Shown piece by piece: positions 16,626 to 26,008 of a stretch of 64,000 nt of DNA; within the stretch, counting starts at the first letter, position 1; every line of letters begins with the position of its first letter. The DNA is from Brevundimonas sp. Lineage in GTDB: Bacteria > Pseudomonadota > Alphaproteobacteria > Caulobacterales > Caulobacteraceae. Where the stretch lies: positions 62,001 to 126,000 of the forward strand of contig NZ_JACESA010000008.1 in NCBI RefSeq assembly GCF_013912065.1, written 5' to 3'. The position numbers and the translations under genes were made by a program. The notes beneath the pieces were generated by a model. The model made no database searches and was not told the DNA's origin. It saw nothing but the letters and a program-made list of their open reading frames with translations.

Positions 16626-19103
16626 TTACAAGGTCTTTTTCGGGCAGGGGTCCGTTACGGGGGCCGGACCGTCGGACAAACGGATGTCGGCCAGCGAAAG
16701 CGTTACCGGCGCGGTCGAGATCAGGCTGAACGGTTGATCGACCGATCTCAGTTCCACGCCGCTTTGAGCCAGACAGCGCAATGGGATGGAGATGGTGCGC
16801 CACTCCCCCGTCCGTCCCGTCAAGGGCGCGAGATCTAGGAAGGTCATGCCCATGCCGGTCCACAGCGCGCCGTTGATCGGCGTCTCCACCCGGGCGCGGA
16901 AGGTCAAGGCGCGATCCGACCGAGGCGACAGGTCGATCCGGTCGCCGCCGATCGACACCATGGCCTGACCGTTGAACGTCAGGCGCAGGCTGTCTTCCTG
17001 TATCGCGCCATCCGTCGGCGACCAGGCGACCGAAGCGCTCGCCCCGCTCGGCGTCGTGACCGCAGTGGAGCCGGCGGCGTCGCGGATGCTCATGGTCCAG
17101 GGCGGCTGGAAACGGCCCGCGACGAAGAAGCGATCCAGATTGACCGGCGGAAGATCGACGCCCGACACTTCGGACAAGGCCCCGACCACGCCCGGCCGGG
17201 CGTAGGATAGACCGTAGCCGTAGGCGAACAACGGATCATATCCGGGCTGACCCGGATTCAGTGGAGCCCCTTCTGCCGTGCGAGGCCAGGAGAAGGTCAA
17301 CCGCCCGGTGAAGTCGTAGGCGGCCCGCCCCGACCGATCCGCCACCAGCACGTCGGCGACCCCCTGGCCCTGGGTCCCCGGCAGCCAGGCGGCGACGAAG
17401 GCGTCCGAGGCGTTCAGCTCAGGATTCACCCATAACGGACGCCCCGTCAGGAAGACCGAGACCGTCGGGATCCCCGCCGCCTGCAATCGCTTCAGGATCT
17501 CGAGCGGCTTTTCCGGCCGGTAGTCCAGATGGCGGACATCGCCCTGCCCCTCGGCATAGGGGGTCTCCCCGAAGACGACGACGGCCACGTCGGGCCTGTC
17601 CTCGAACAGTCCGTCGGGGTTCAGCGTCGCCTGACCGCCCGCTGCGGCCACGGCGTCCTTCAGCCCACCCCAGATCGACTGGCCGTTGGGGAAGTCGGCG
17701 TTGCTGTTGCCCGTGCCCTGCCAACTGATCGTCCAGCCGCCTGAGGCCTGTCCGATGTCGTCGGCGGCGACCCCCGCCACCAGCACCTTGGCGCCGGGTC
17801 GTATCGGCAGGACCGAACCTTCGTTCTTGAGCAAGACCAGAGACTTGCGCACCGCCTCGCGCGCCACGGCCAAATGGTCCGGCGCCCCCAGCCGGTCGAG
17901 TTCCCCCGCCACGGCGTATCGCGACGGCTCGAACACCCCGGCCTTGACCTTGACGCGCAGGATCCGCGTCACCGCCTCGTCCAGCACCGCCATGGAAATC
18001 CGGCCGGACCGCACCTGGGCCAGCGTATTGTCGTAGAGGCCGCGCCAGCTGTCGGGAGCCATGAACATGTCCAGGCCCGATTCAAGCGCCTCAGGGCAGC
18101 TGGTGTTGGTGCAGCCGGGCAGCTGGCCGTGGGCGTTCCAGTCGCCGACCACGAAGCCTTCGAAGCCCAACCGCCCTTTCAGGACGTCCCTGAGGAGGGT
18201 CGGATTGCCGGTGTGCTTGACCCCGTTCCAGCTCGAGAAGGAGGCCATGATGGTCAGGGCGCCGGCGTCGATCGCGGCCGGATAACCGCCCAGGTGGATA
18301 TCGACCAGTTCCCGTTCGCCGATGATCGCGTCGCCCTGGTCATGACCGCCGTCCGTCCCCCCGTCGGCCAGGAAATGCTTGGCCGAGCTGACGACATGCT
18401 CGGGCCCGATGGGTCGGTCGGCGGACAGAACGCCCTGCAGCCCCTCCACCACGGCGCCGGCGTAAAGGGCCTGGACCTCCGGGTTTTCGGCATAGCCTTC
18501 CAGGGTGCGGCCCCACCGGTCGTCGCGCGGCACCGCCAGAGTAGGAGCGAAGGTCCAGTCGGCGCCGGTGGCGGCGATTTCCTCGGCCGTCACCGTCCCG
18601 ATGCGTCGGATCAGGTCCGGGTCGTGCGCGGCGCCCAGGCCGATGTTGTGGGGAAAGATCGTTGCCCCGAAGATGTTGTTGTGACCGTGCACGGCGTCGA
18701 CGCCGAACAGCAGGGGGACCCGCGCGCCGGGCCGCTGGGCCGCCGCCGCGCGGAAGGCCGCCGCCATGTCGACCCAGGCCTGGGCCGGGGCGCGGTCGTC
18801 GCCGCCGGGACCGGATGTGCCGCCCGCCAGGATCGACCCGAGCGGATAGGTCAGCAGGTCTTCCGGCTTGATCGAGGCGATGTCGGCCTGGATCGTCTGG
18901 CCCACCTTCTCCTCGACCGTCATGCGGGCCAGCAGGTCACGCACGAAGGCTTCCGTTTTGGCGTCCGTCATGGCCGCCGGACTGTGCGCCGCCGGCCACA
19001 TCTCGGGATGGGCGCGCGAGGCCTCGGGCACGGGCGCCGCTCCGCCGCCGGTCGACTGAAGGGCAAGCGTCAATGCCGCGGCGATGGCCGTGGTGTTCAT
19101 CAT
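16626..19103 (-). CDS. Exported GH3 exo-beta-glucanase-type enzyme with ExoP-like C-terminal domain
   Basis: An 825-residue family 3 glycoside hydrolase. A hydrophobic N-terminus (TTAIAAALTLALQSTGGG) is a signal peptide or lipid-free export signal. The catalytic TIM barrel begins near DLLARMTVEEKVGQTIQ, and the nucleophile is Asp321 in GFVVGDWNAHGQ. The alpha/beta sandwich domain follows. The last 150 residues form a galactose-binding-like domain of the ExoP type (MSIRDAAGSTAVTT onward), as in marine exo-1,3/1,4-beta-glucanases. The start at 19103 follows GGGGGAG; the next codon is also ATG. It probably attacks mixed or 1,4-linked beta-glucan ends outside the inner membrane. Confidence 0.92.
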   Translation of the reverse strand: MMNTTAIAAALTLALQSTGGGAAPVPEASRAHPEMWPAAHSPAAMTDAKTEAFVRDLLARMTVEEKVGQTIQADIASIKPEDLLTYPLGSILAGGTSGPGGDDRAPAQAWVDMAAAFRAAAAQRPGARVPLLFGVDAVHGHNNIFGATIFPHNIGLGAAHDPDLIRRIGTVTAEEIAATGADWTFAPTLAVPRDDRWGRTLEGYAENPEVQALYAGAVVEGLQGVLSADRPIGPEHVVSSAKHFLADGGTDGGHDQGDAIIGERELVDIHLGGYPAAIDAGALTIMASFSSWNGVKHTGNPTLLRDVLKGRLGFEGFVVGDWNAHGQLPGCTNTSCPEALESGLDMFMAPDSWRGLYDNTLAQVRSGRISMAVLDEAVTRILRVKVKAGVFEPSRYAVAGELDRLGAPDHLAVAREAVRKSLVLLKNEGSVLPIRPGAKVLVAGVAADDIGQASGGWTISWQGTGNSNADFPNGQSIWGGLKDAVAAAGGQATLNPDGLFEDRPDVAVVVFGETPYAEGQGDVRHLDYRPEKPLEILKRLQAAGIPTVSVFLTGRPLWVNPELNASDAFVAAWLPGTQGQGVADVLVADRSGRAAYDFTGRLTFSWPRTAEGAPLNPGQPGYDPLFAYGYGLSYARPGVVGALSEVSGVDLPPVNLDRFFVAGRFQPPWTMSIRDAAGSTAVTTPSGASASVAWSPTDGAIQEDSLRLTFNGQAMVSIGGDRIDLSPRSDRALTFRARVETPINGALWTGMGMTFLDLAPLTGRTGEWRTISIPLRCLAQSGVELRSVDQPFSLISTAPVTLSLADIRLSDGPAPVTDPCPKKTL

Positions 19104-19201
19104 GGTCGTCTCCCCCGCGGCGGCCGCCGCGCTGTTTCCGCCTCTTTCGAGGTCTGTCGCTTTCGGTCCTGACAACCGGGCGATCTGACGCTAAGTATCG
19201 A

Positions 19202-19215
19202 TGGTAACGTTGTCA
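19202..19215. promoter_or_regulatory. LacI-type operator between two divergent GH3 genes
   Basis: TGGTAACGTTGTCA, the exact consensus. It lies in the short region between the 825-aa GH3 gene (minus) and the 653-aa GH3 gene (plus), 25 bp before the plus-strand start, so it could control both. Confidence 0.8.
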
Positions 19216-19240
19216 ACAATCTCTCTCCATGAGGTCGCCC

Positions 19241-21202
19241 ATGCTCTCTCACTTCCTGCCCGCGGCACTGGCCGCCGCGCTGGCGGCCGCCCAGCCCGCC
19301 GGCGACGCCGCGCCGGTCCTCCAGCAGGACGGAAAGACTTTTCGCGACCTCAATCACAATGCGCGCCTCGATCCCTATGAGGATCATCGTCTGAGCACCG
19401 CCCGCCGCGTCGCCGACCTGCTGGCCCGCATGACGCTAGAGGAAAAGGCCGGCGCGGTCATGCACGGCACCGCGCCGACGCCGCAGGGCGTAGGCGGCGG
19501 CGTGGGCGAGACCTATGATCTCGCCCGGTTCGAGACCCTCAATCGCGATCGCCACATCAATAGCGTCATAACCCGTCTGAGCGCCCGGCCCGACGTTCTG
19601 GCGGCGCAGAACAACGAGCTTCAGAGCGTGGCCAGCAGCTCACGTCTGGGGATCCCCGTGACGATCAGCACCGACCCCCGCAACCATTTCCAGCGCACCG
19701 ATGGCGCCAGCCTGGCCGCGCTGGGCTTCTCGCAATGGCCCGAGCCCCTCGGTTTCGCCGCGCTGGATGATGCAGAGGTCGTGCGGCGGTTCGGCGACGC
19801 GGCGCGCCGTGAGTATCGGGCGGTCGGCATCCACATGGCCCTGTCGCCCCAGGCGGATCTGGCCACCGAGCCACGCTGGTCAAGGATCAACGGAACCTTC
19901 GGTGAGGACCCCGACCGCGCCGCGCGGATGGTCCAGGCCTATGTGGTCGGCTTCCAGGGCGCACCGAACGGGCTACGCTCGGACGGCGTAGCCGCGGTGG
20001 TCAAACACTGGGTCGGCTATGGCGCCGCGCCGGAAGGCTGGGACGGCCACAATCACTATGGACGTTTCTCACGTCTGGGCGACGCCGAACTGGAGACCCA
20101 CATCAGACCGTTCCTCGGCGCCTTCGCGTCCGGCGTCGCGGGCGTCATGCCCACCTACAACATCCTGCAGGGCGTCACGCTGGACGGCGCGCCGCTGGAG
20201 CCGGTCGGCGCCGGATTCAGTCACGGCCTGCTGACGACCCTGCTGAGGGACCGCTACGGCTTCCAGGGTCTGGTGGTGTCGGACTGGGCGATCACCAACG
20301 ACTGCAGCGAAAACTGCCGCACGGGCGCGACCCCGCACCGGTTCGGCGACATCGCCATGCCCTGGGGCGTGGAGGATCTCAGCGAAACCGAAAGATTCGC
20401 CAAGGGCATGAACGCCGGCGTCGACCAGTTCGGCGGCACCGAACAGACGGACCGGATGATCGAGGCGGTCCGACAGGGACAGGTCTCCGAAGCGCGTCTG
20501 AATCAGGCCGTCAGCCGCGTGCTGAGACTGAAGTTCGAGCTCGGCCTGTTCGATCATCCCTTCGTCGATCCGACCGCCGCCGCCCGGACCCTGGCCGAGC
20601 CGGACCGCCAGGCGATGGCCGACCAGGTCCAACGCCGCGCCATGGTGACGCTGGAAAATCGCCTGCCCGGACCGATCGCGCCCGGCGCGCGCGTCTATTT
20701 GCACGGTGTGTCGCCCGAGGCGGCCCGCGCCGCCGGCCTGGTTCCGGTGGAGACCGCGCAGGAGGCGGACTTCGCGCTGTTTCGCCTGGCCGCGCCGTTC
20801 GAGACGCCCCACCCCAACTTCTTCTTCGGCAGCCGTCAGCACGAAGGCGCCCTCGACTTTCCCGCCGACGATCCGGCCCTGGCCGATCTGCAACGGGTGG
20901 CGACGCTGAAGCCGACCGTCGTCAGCGTCTATCTGGACCGCCCCGCCGTCCTCACCCCGCTGAAGCCGCTGGCGACCCTGCTGGTGGGGGAGTTCGGCGC
21001 ATCGGACGCCGCCGTGCTGGACGTCGCTATGGGTCGGGCCCAGACCGAGGGGCGGCTGCCCTTCGCCCTGCCCGCCTCCATGGATCAGGTGCGGGCCCAG
21101 GATCCGGCCCGTCCCGACGACCTCGGCGCCCCCCTCTATCCGCTCGGCTATGCCTGGACGGAGGAGACGGGCGGGCATCAGTCCTCAAGCCTTTCGAAAT
21201 AG
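19241..21202 (+). CDS. Exported GH3 glycosidase, third paralogue
   Basis: A 653-residue family 3 glycoside hydrolase with a signal peptide (MLSHFLPAALAAALAAA). An insert, FRDLNHNARLDPYEDHRL, precedes the catalytic domain, as in several Proteobacterial GH3 enzymes. It has VVKHWVGYG (Lys-His pair) and nucleophile Asp348 in GLVVSDWAITND. The C-terminal alpha/beta domain is reduced, and there is no fibronectin-III domain. The ATG at 19241 is preferred to that at 19229 because GAGG precedes it at the right spacing. It is distinct from the other two GH3 enzymes, so the three probably act on different linkages. Confidence 0.9.
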   Translation: MLSHFLPAALAAALAAAQPAGDAAPVLQQDGKTFRDLNHNARLDPYEDHRLSTARRVADLLARMTLEEKAGAVMHGTAPTPQGVGGGVGETYDLARFETLNRDRHINSVITRLSARPDVLAAQNNELQSVASSSRLGIPVTISTDPRNHFQRTDGASLAALGFSQWPEPLGFAALDDAEVVRRFGDAARREYRAVGIHMALSPQADLATEPRWSRINGTFGEDPDRAARMVQAYVVGFQGAPNGLRSDGVAAVVKHWVGYGAAPEGWDGHNHYGRFSRLGDAELETHIRPFLGAFASGVAGVMPTYNILQGVTLDGAPLEPVGAGFSHGLLTTLLRDRYGFQGLVVSDWAITNDCSENCRTGATPHRFGDIAMPWGVEDLSETERFAKGMNAGVDQFGGTEQTDRMIEAVRQGQVSEARLNQAVSRVLRLKFELGLFDHPFVDPTAAARTLAEPDRQAMADQVQRRAMVTLENRLPGPIAPGARVYLHGVSPEAARAAGLVPVETAQEADFALFRLAAPFETPHPNFFFGSRQHEGALDFPADDPALADLQRVATLKPTVVSVYLDRPAVLTPLKPLATLLVGEFGASDAAVLDVAMGRAQTEGRLPFALPASMDQVRAQDPARPDDLGAPLYPLGYAWTEETGGHQSSSLSK

Positions 21203-21398
21203 AGAGACCAGCCCGGCCGACCGTCAGCAAAGCGCGCGTCTCCAGCCGCGACGGCGCGCGCCCCGCTTCCATCCAGGCCTCCCGCGCCGCCTGCAGCCCC
21301 GCGGTGCGGCGCCGGGACCGCCGCCGCAGGGGCTGACGCCCTTGGGGGCGTCGAAAGGCGGGCTACCCAGCGGGGTAGCCCCCTGTTCGATCACTAAG

Positions 21399-21872
21399 TC
21401 AGAGCTTGCCTTCGGCCAGCAGTTCGCGGGTTCGCTTCAGGGTCGACAGGAGCGCGGCCCTGTAGCCGTTGTCGCTGTCGAACTGCGCTTGCTCGGCCTG
21501 CTCCTCGGGGCCTCCCGACTGCTTTCCGCGCAGACCCATGTAGCAATAGAACCGGAGCTGGAGTTCGCCCGCCTCATCCTCGAACAGCTCATTGATGATC
21601 GAGCCTTCGCGCGGGCCGGTCGCCTGGAAGAAGGTCACCTTGGCTAGCGGCTCGAGGGTGATGATTTCGCGGAGGTCCTGCCCCGCGATCGTAGCCTGGC
21701 GCACGAAATGGGTGGCGCTCTCCTCGGTCACATCGCAGCGGGTGCACAGGCCCGGCGGCAAGAAGAGACGCGCATCGCGAGCCTTGCTTTCCAGGCCCTT
21801 CCAGACCTGGTCGCGGGTGAGCGGGGTTTCGCCCTGTGGGTTCACCGGGACAGTCGCGGTCGAGTAGATCAT
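21399..21872 (-). CDS. AtaL-like protein (DUF1857, SRPBCC fold)
   Basis: A 157-residue protein with TRDQVWKGLESKARDARLFLPPG near the N-terminus (in pieces), and RFYCYMGLRGK toward the C-terminus. It resembles the DUF1857/AtaL-like family, which adopts a START/SRPBCC-type fold thought to bind hydrophobic ligands. The start at 21872 is preceded by AAGGAAC. It lies 45 bp downstream of an NmrA-type oxidoreductase on the same strand and is probably co-transcribed with it. The function is unknown. Confidence 0.7.
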   Translation of the reverse strand: MIYSTATVPVNPQGETPLTRDQVWKGLESKARDARLFLPPGLCTRCDVTEESATHFVRQATIAGQDLREIITLEPLAKVTFFQATGPREGSIINELFEDEAGELQLRFYCYMGLRGKQSGGPEEQAEQAQFDSDNGYRAALLSTLKRTRELLAEGKL

Positions 21873-21917
21873 GATAGGTTCCTTGTTCCTTGGGTCCACG
21901 CTTTCGGTTGAGGTCGA

Positions 21918-22781
21918 TTAGGCGGTGATCTGGGCGACGTAGTCGCGATAGGAGCGCAGCGGGCGGCCCAGCAGGGCGGTGAGCCGGTCAACATCGCCTG
22001 TCTCCGGGATCATGCCGTCGGTCTGGAAGCGTTCAGCCATCTGGCGCATGTCGTAGGCCATCCAGCTCGGCATGAATTGGCGCAGGTTCTGCTCGAAGCC
22101 CGCAGTATCATCGCCCGCATAGGCGACGGTGCGGCCGAGCACATCGGACCAGACGGTGGCGGCGGCGGTACCGGTCAGTATGTCGGGCCCGACCAGGTTG
22201 AGGTAGATCGTCGGCAACGGCGCGCCTGCCTGTTCGCGACGGATCAGCTCGGTGGCGGCGACCTCGCCGACATCGCGCGCATCGATCATCGCCAGGCCCT
22301 TGTCGCCGATCGGCATCGGATAGACGCCATAGCCAGTCACCACGTCGCGAACCTGGATCTCATTGTCCATGAAATAGGCAGGCCGCAGGATTGTGGCAGG
22401 CATGCCCATCGCCTCGATCATCCGCTCGACGCCGAACTTGCCGGCAAAATGCGGCACGTTCACGTAGACGTCGCTGTGGATCACCGAGAGATAGACGATC
22501 CGCTCGATACCGGCCTCGCGGGCGACATTGAGCGCGATCAACGCCTGGGTGAATTCGTCGGCCACGACGCCGTTCAACAGGAACAGCGTGGAGACGCCCG
22601 ACATGGCGGCGCGCAGCGAGTCCACGTCGAGCAGGTCGCCCTGGACGACGTCGACACCGGCGGGAAGGCAGGCCTTGGCGGGATCGCGAGCGAGAGCGCG
22701 GACGTCGGCTCCGCGGGCGACGAGTTGGGCGACGACGTTGCGGCCGACATTGCCGGTGGCGCCGGTGACGAGAATGGTCAT
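21918..22781 (-). CDS. NmrA-family NAD(P)-binding oxidoreductase
   Basis: A 287-residue atypical short-chain dehydrogenase. It begins MTILVTGATGNVGRNVV, with the GxxGxxG dinucleotide motif directly at the N-terminus. PAYFMDNEIQ and the C-terminal region fit NmrA/HSCARG or quinone-oxidoreductase-2-like proteins, which sense or use NAD(P)H. The ATG at 22781 has an AGGAG Shine-Dalgarno; the longer open frame to 22904 is not supported. It is divergent from a LysR-type regulator, the usual layout for control by that regulator. Confidence 0.88.
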   Translation of the reverse strand: MTILVTGATGNVGRNVVAQLVARGADVRALARDPAKACLPAGVDVVQGDLLDVDSLRAAMSGVSTLFLLNGVVADEFTQALIALNVAREAGIERIVYLSVIHSDVYVNVPHFAGKFGVERMIEAMGMPATILRPAYFMDNEIQVRDVVTGYGVYPMPIGDKGLAMIDARDVGEVAATELIRREQAGAPLPTIYLNLVGPDILTGTAAATVWSDVLGRTVAYAGDDTAGFEQNLRQFMPSWMAYDMRQMAERFQTDGMIPETGDVDRLTALLGRPLRSYRDYVAQITA

Positions 22782-22888
22782 GAGGGTTTCTCCTGATGGG
22801 CTTGAGCCGGTTGGCATGTCCAAGCTAGTGATCCATGAGATGGCCGATAGATGGTTTATATGGACGGACTGTCTCGCAGGTGGAACAC

Positions 22889-23779
22889 ATGGATCTGGTC
22901 GCAATTGTCGATTTCAATCTCGTCGCGCGCTATGGCGGGTTCGGTAAGGCGGCCCGCGCGGCCGCGCGGCCGAAGGCGACGCTGTCCCGTCGTGTGGCCG
23001 AATTGGAAGCGAGCCTGAACGTCCGTCTGTTCGAGCGAGGCGCGCGATCGCTGAAGCTGACGGAGGAAGGACGGGCGTTGTTCGAACGAACCGCCGTGCT
23101 GCTCACCGAACTCGACGAAGCCGCCGCCGCCATTGCGTCCGGCGGGCGCAATCCCCGGGGCCGCTTGCGGATCAGCGCGCCGTTGCTTTTCTCACAGACG
23201 GCCATGGGCCGGCTCGCCGCAGGGTTTGCGATGAAATTCCCGGCCGTAAGACTGGAAGTGACGACCGAGGACCGGGCCGTCAACATGATCGAGGAAGCCT
23301 ATGACCTGGTGATCCGGGTCAATCCTGAACCGGACGCTGCGCTGGTCGGGCGACCGTTCCTCCATGATCGCCTCGTTGTCGTCGGCAGCCCCGAACTGCT
23401 CCGCCCGGACGATGCGCCGGTCCCTGCAGTCGTGCGTGGGCCCATCGGGCAAAGCACGACCTGGGAGGTGGCGACCGCCTCGGGCAAGGCGAGCATCCCT
23501 GTGAACCCGATGCTCGGCTTGTCATCGATGATGATGGTGCGCGAGGCGGTACGAGCGGGGGTGGGGGTCGGCCGGCTGCCCCTGTCGCTCGTCAGCCATG
23601 ATCTCAGCGAGGGCAAGCTGGCGCTTTGGGGAGACGTCGAAGGGCCGGGCACTGCGCTATGGGCGCTGTACCCTACGCGCCGACTGCTCAGCGCGCGCGT
23701 TTCGGCCTTTCTAGACTATCTGCGGGAAGCATTTCCGGAAGGAACACCGGACGAATTGGCCGCCTACGTGGGCCGGTGA
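22889..23779 (+). CDS. LysR-family transcriptional regulator
   Basis: A 296-residue LysR regulator. The N-terminal winged helix spans about residues 1-60 (FNLVARYGGFGKAARAAARPKATLSRRVAELEA in pieces; VRLFERGARSLKLTEEG). A substrate-binding domain follows (RGRLRISAPLLF onward). The ATG at 22889 is chosen because the family begins at MDLVAIVDF and AGGTGG precedes it. It is divergent from the NmrA-type oxidoreductase gene with 107 bp between the starts, so it probably controls that gene and the AtaL-like gene. Confidence 0.9.
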   Translation: MDLVAIVDFNLVARYGGFGKAARAAARPKATLSRRVAELEASLNVRLFERGARSLKLTEEGRALFERTAVLLTELDEAAAAIASGGRNPRGRLRISAPLLFSQTAMGRLAAGFAMKFPAVRLEVTTEDRAVNMIEEAYDLVIRVNPEPDAALVGRPFLHDRLVVVGSPELLRPDDAPVPAVVRGPIGQSTTWEVATASGKASIPVNPMLGLSSMMMVREAVRAGVGVGRLPLSLVSHDLSEGKLALWGDVEGPGTALWALYPTRRLLSARVSAFLDYLREAFPEGTPDELAAYVGR

Positions 23780-23984
23780 ATGATCGAGCGAGATAGCTAA
23801 ACCGACAGACGAGGCCGGCACAGTGGGAGGAAACGCTGGTCGTGGCTGAAATGTCCACGACGATCGTCATGATTCCGCCCGCTCCAACGCGCTGTTTCGC
23901 CTCGTCCGGGATCGGCGCCGACCTGACGCGGCCGTCGCCTCTGGGGCGACGCCCTCGGGCGCGCTGAGGCCTTGGGATCGGCCT

Positions 23985-24299
23985 TCATCGCCCCACTGTT
24001 GACGCATCGACCACCAAATGGACGTCTCCAAGCGTCAAGCGGGCGGCGCCCAGCAGTTGGTTCCGGTCCGCCTCGTCCGCGCTGGAGCCGTCCAGAGCGC
24101 AGACGCGGCCGCCTCGATCCCAGATGTCCTCGACCAAGGAAGCGACGGCCCGGCGACGCGCCGTGAAGTGGATGGCGACGCCCACTCCGGCCTCGGCGAG
24201 AGAACGGACCAATGCGAGCCCCTTCCCATCCGCGACGTTCAGCACCAGGGCGACCGGGACATTCGGCGCGCGATGGGTCGCTGTGACGGCCGCACCCAT
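23985..24299 (-). pseudogene. Short-chain dehydrogenase fragment (pteridine-reductase-like N-terminal half)
   Basis: This 104-residue frame reads like the first half of a pteridine-reductase-type SDR: PVALVLNVADGKGLALVRSL, then LAEAGVGVAIHF, then GGRVCALDGSSADEAD and LGDVHLVVDAS. The normal TGxxxxGxG cofactor motif has decayed to LNVADGKG. The catalytic Tyr-x-x-x-Lys half is missing, and I found no continuation in other frames downstream. Its ATG directly abuts the stop of the DUF3313 gene. It may be a remnant, or less likely a small functional protein. Confidence 0.5.
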
Positions 24300-25160
24300 C
24301 TAGCGCGCCTCGGGAGACGCGAGGGATCCGTCGAGGCGAGGCTCGGTCTCGCCGCCCTGAGGCGCGTCGGACGGGCGGACGACGGCGCCGGCGCCCTCGA
24401 TTGCTGGATGGTACAGGCCAGTGAAATGACCGACGGCGAAGCCGGCGGCCGACCTGGCGATATTGCGCCGCGGGCCAAAGGCGGCGCAGGGATCGGGGTC
24501 ACCGATGTCGGAGACCGGCCGGGCCTTGCTGGCGAAGGCGTCCCCCACGGCGTCGCCCATAGGCTCAGCCATCTGCAGAGCGTCGCCGACACGCGAGAGG
24601 GACGGAGAGTCGCGGCCGACGTACTGGGCGTTTCGCGCCCAGGAGATGGCGGCGATCTGACGACCGGCGCCCGCCTCGAGCATCTCGGATTCAACAGCCA
24701 GCCCCCCTGTGGTCATCGGAGCGCGCAGATCGATCACCGGGACGAAGAAGCCCACCGCCGCGCTCGCCGCAGATCCGATCCGACCCGTCTGTTGCACGCG
24801 CACGATGGCCGTGCGGACGGTGGCGCTGTCCGGCGTCCGCACGGGGGTGATGACGAACCGCTCGCTCACCTCGAAGCAGATCTGTCGATCGACCTCGCTC
24901 AGGACTCGGTCTCGGTCGGCGGACGCCAGTTGCGTCTCCACGCCGGGCGCGAACACGGCGGGCTCAAGAAACACCACACGCACGGCGTCAGAAGCCGCGT
25001 CGTCACGAAAGCGCCGGTTCGAGGCGCTCAGGCTGCGCGGCGGCGCCTGCAGTCCGTCGTAGCTGACGAGGAATCCGGAATTCTTCGCCGGCGTCGTGTG
25101 GCACGCAGCCAGGGCCGCTGAGGCGAGCAGCGGCGCCAGGGCGAGAACGGGCTTGGTCAT
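24300..25160 (-). CDS. DUF3313-type lipoprotein
   Basis: A 286-residue predicted lipoprotein. The signal peptide ends in the lipobox LAAC (from SAALAACHTT). Next comes SGFLVSYDGLQ, a start typical of DUF3313 proteins (compare FLxDYSxLxP). The Ala/Gly-rich stretch GSAASAAVGFFVPV resembles the glycine-zipper region of that family. The start at 25160 follows CTGGAG; the open frame to 25211 is not needed. It is probably attached to the outer membrane; the function is unknown. Confidence 0.7.
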   Translation of the reverse strand: MTKPVLALAPLLASAALAACHTTPAKNSGFLVSYDGLQAPPRSLSASNRRFRDDAASDAVRVVFLEPAVFAPGVETQLASADRDRVLSEVDRQICFEVSERFVITPVRTPDSATVRTAIVRVQQTGRIGSAASAAVGFFVPVIDLRAPMTTGGLAVESEMLEAGAGRQIAAISWARNAQYVGRDSPSLSRVGDALQMAEPMGDAVGDAFASKARPVSDIGDPDPCAAFGPRRNIARSAAGFAVGHFTGLYHPAIEGAGAVVRPSDAPQGGETEPRLDGSLASPEAR

Positions 25161-25276
25161 GGTGATCTCCAGTTTCGAGGGAAGGACGTGAGGGTTCGGC
25201 CGCCCGTTCAAGACGGGTGGGACGGCGGAATGTTGAGGAGCCCGGGGTTGGGCGGATTCAGCCAGCGCCAGGCGGA

Positions 25277-26008
25277 TCAGGGCAGCGTCAGCAGGGCCGG
25301 AAGCAGGCCTTCAGCCTGGGCCTCGGATAGGATCGCCATCACTGGAACAGCCAGGATGAGCACAGCCCCGTCCAAGACCGTCGTCACAAATCGGCCTGGA
25401 CTGATCTCAAGACGAGGTTCGTCGCGCCAAGCCGACCATCGCGGCCAGAACCGAGGCGTGGCCCCCAGGTAGCGATCGTATTCCGCTCCAAACGTTGCGC
25501 GCAGCCAGGTTTCTTCGCGCCTGACCGTCTGCCGCAGCACAACGAAGGTCAGCAGCACGGCGCCCAAAGACAGGGTAAGACTGCCCGTCTGCGCTCCGAC
25601 GCCGAAGGCCGCGACAAAGCTGAAGAGATAGAGCGGGTTGCGAGAGACCGAATAGGGGCCGCGCATCACGATCTCCCGGGTTTTGCGGCCTCCGATGTAG
25701 AGCGAGCACCAGGCGCGACCCAGGATCGCGCCGCAGATGGCCATCAGACCCGTCGTCGCGAGGGCGTCTTCCAAGAGCGTGCCCTGCGAAACCGGCCGGG
25801 TCACCGCCGCCGCTCCGATAAAGGCGAAGATCACGACGGCGAGGATGGCCTTGCGTCGCAACTGTACGCGGCGAAGATCCTCGGGGTCCGGCGGCGCCGA
25901 TCCCACGTCGGACGTCGCCTGGACAGGGCGGCTCGACAGCAGGACTATCGGCGTGGATCGCGAGCGGTGACCGGCGCCGTTTGAAAAATCATTTCGGGGG
26001 GAGGTCAT
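25277..26008 (-). CDS. Isoprenylcysteine carboxyl methyltransferase-like membrane protein
   Basis: A 243-residue integral membrane protein with about five hydrophobic segments. The motif MRGPYSVSRNPLYL near residue 120 and ETWLRATFGAEYDRYL further on are the hallmark of the ICMT/phospholipid N-methyltransferase (PEMT) superfamily, which uses S-adenosylmethionine at the membrane. Bacterial members often have unknown substrates. The N-terminal 45 residues are hydrophilic and no Shine-Dalgarno precedes 26008, so the true start may be further downstream. It is divergent from the sigma factor gene. Confidence 0.75.
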   Translation of the reverse strand: MTSPRNDFSNGAGHRSRSTPIVLLSSRPVQATSDVGSAPPDPEDLRRVQLRRKAILAVVIFAFIGAAAVTRPVSQGTLLEDALATTGLMAICGAILGRAWCSLYIGGRKTREIVMRGPYSVSRNPLYLFSFVAAFGVGAQTGSLTLSLGAVLLTFVVLRQTVRREETWLRATFGAEYDRYLGATPRFWPRWSAWRDEPRLEISPGRFVTTVLDGAVLILAVPVMAILSEAQAEGLLPALLTLP

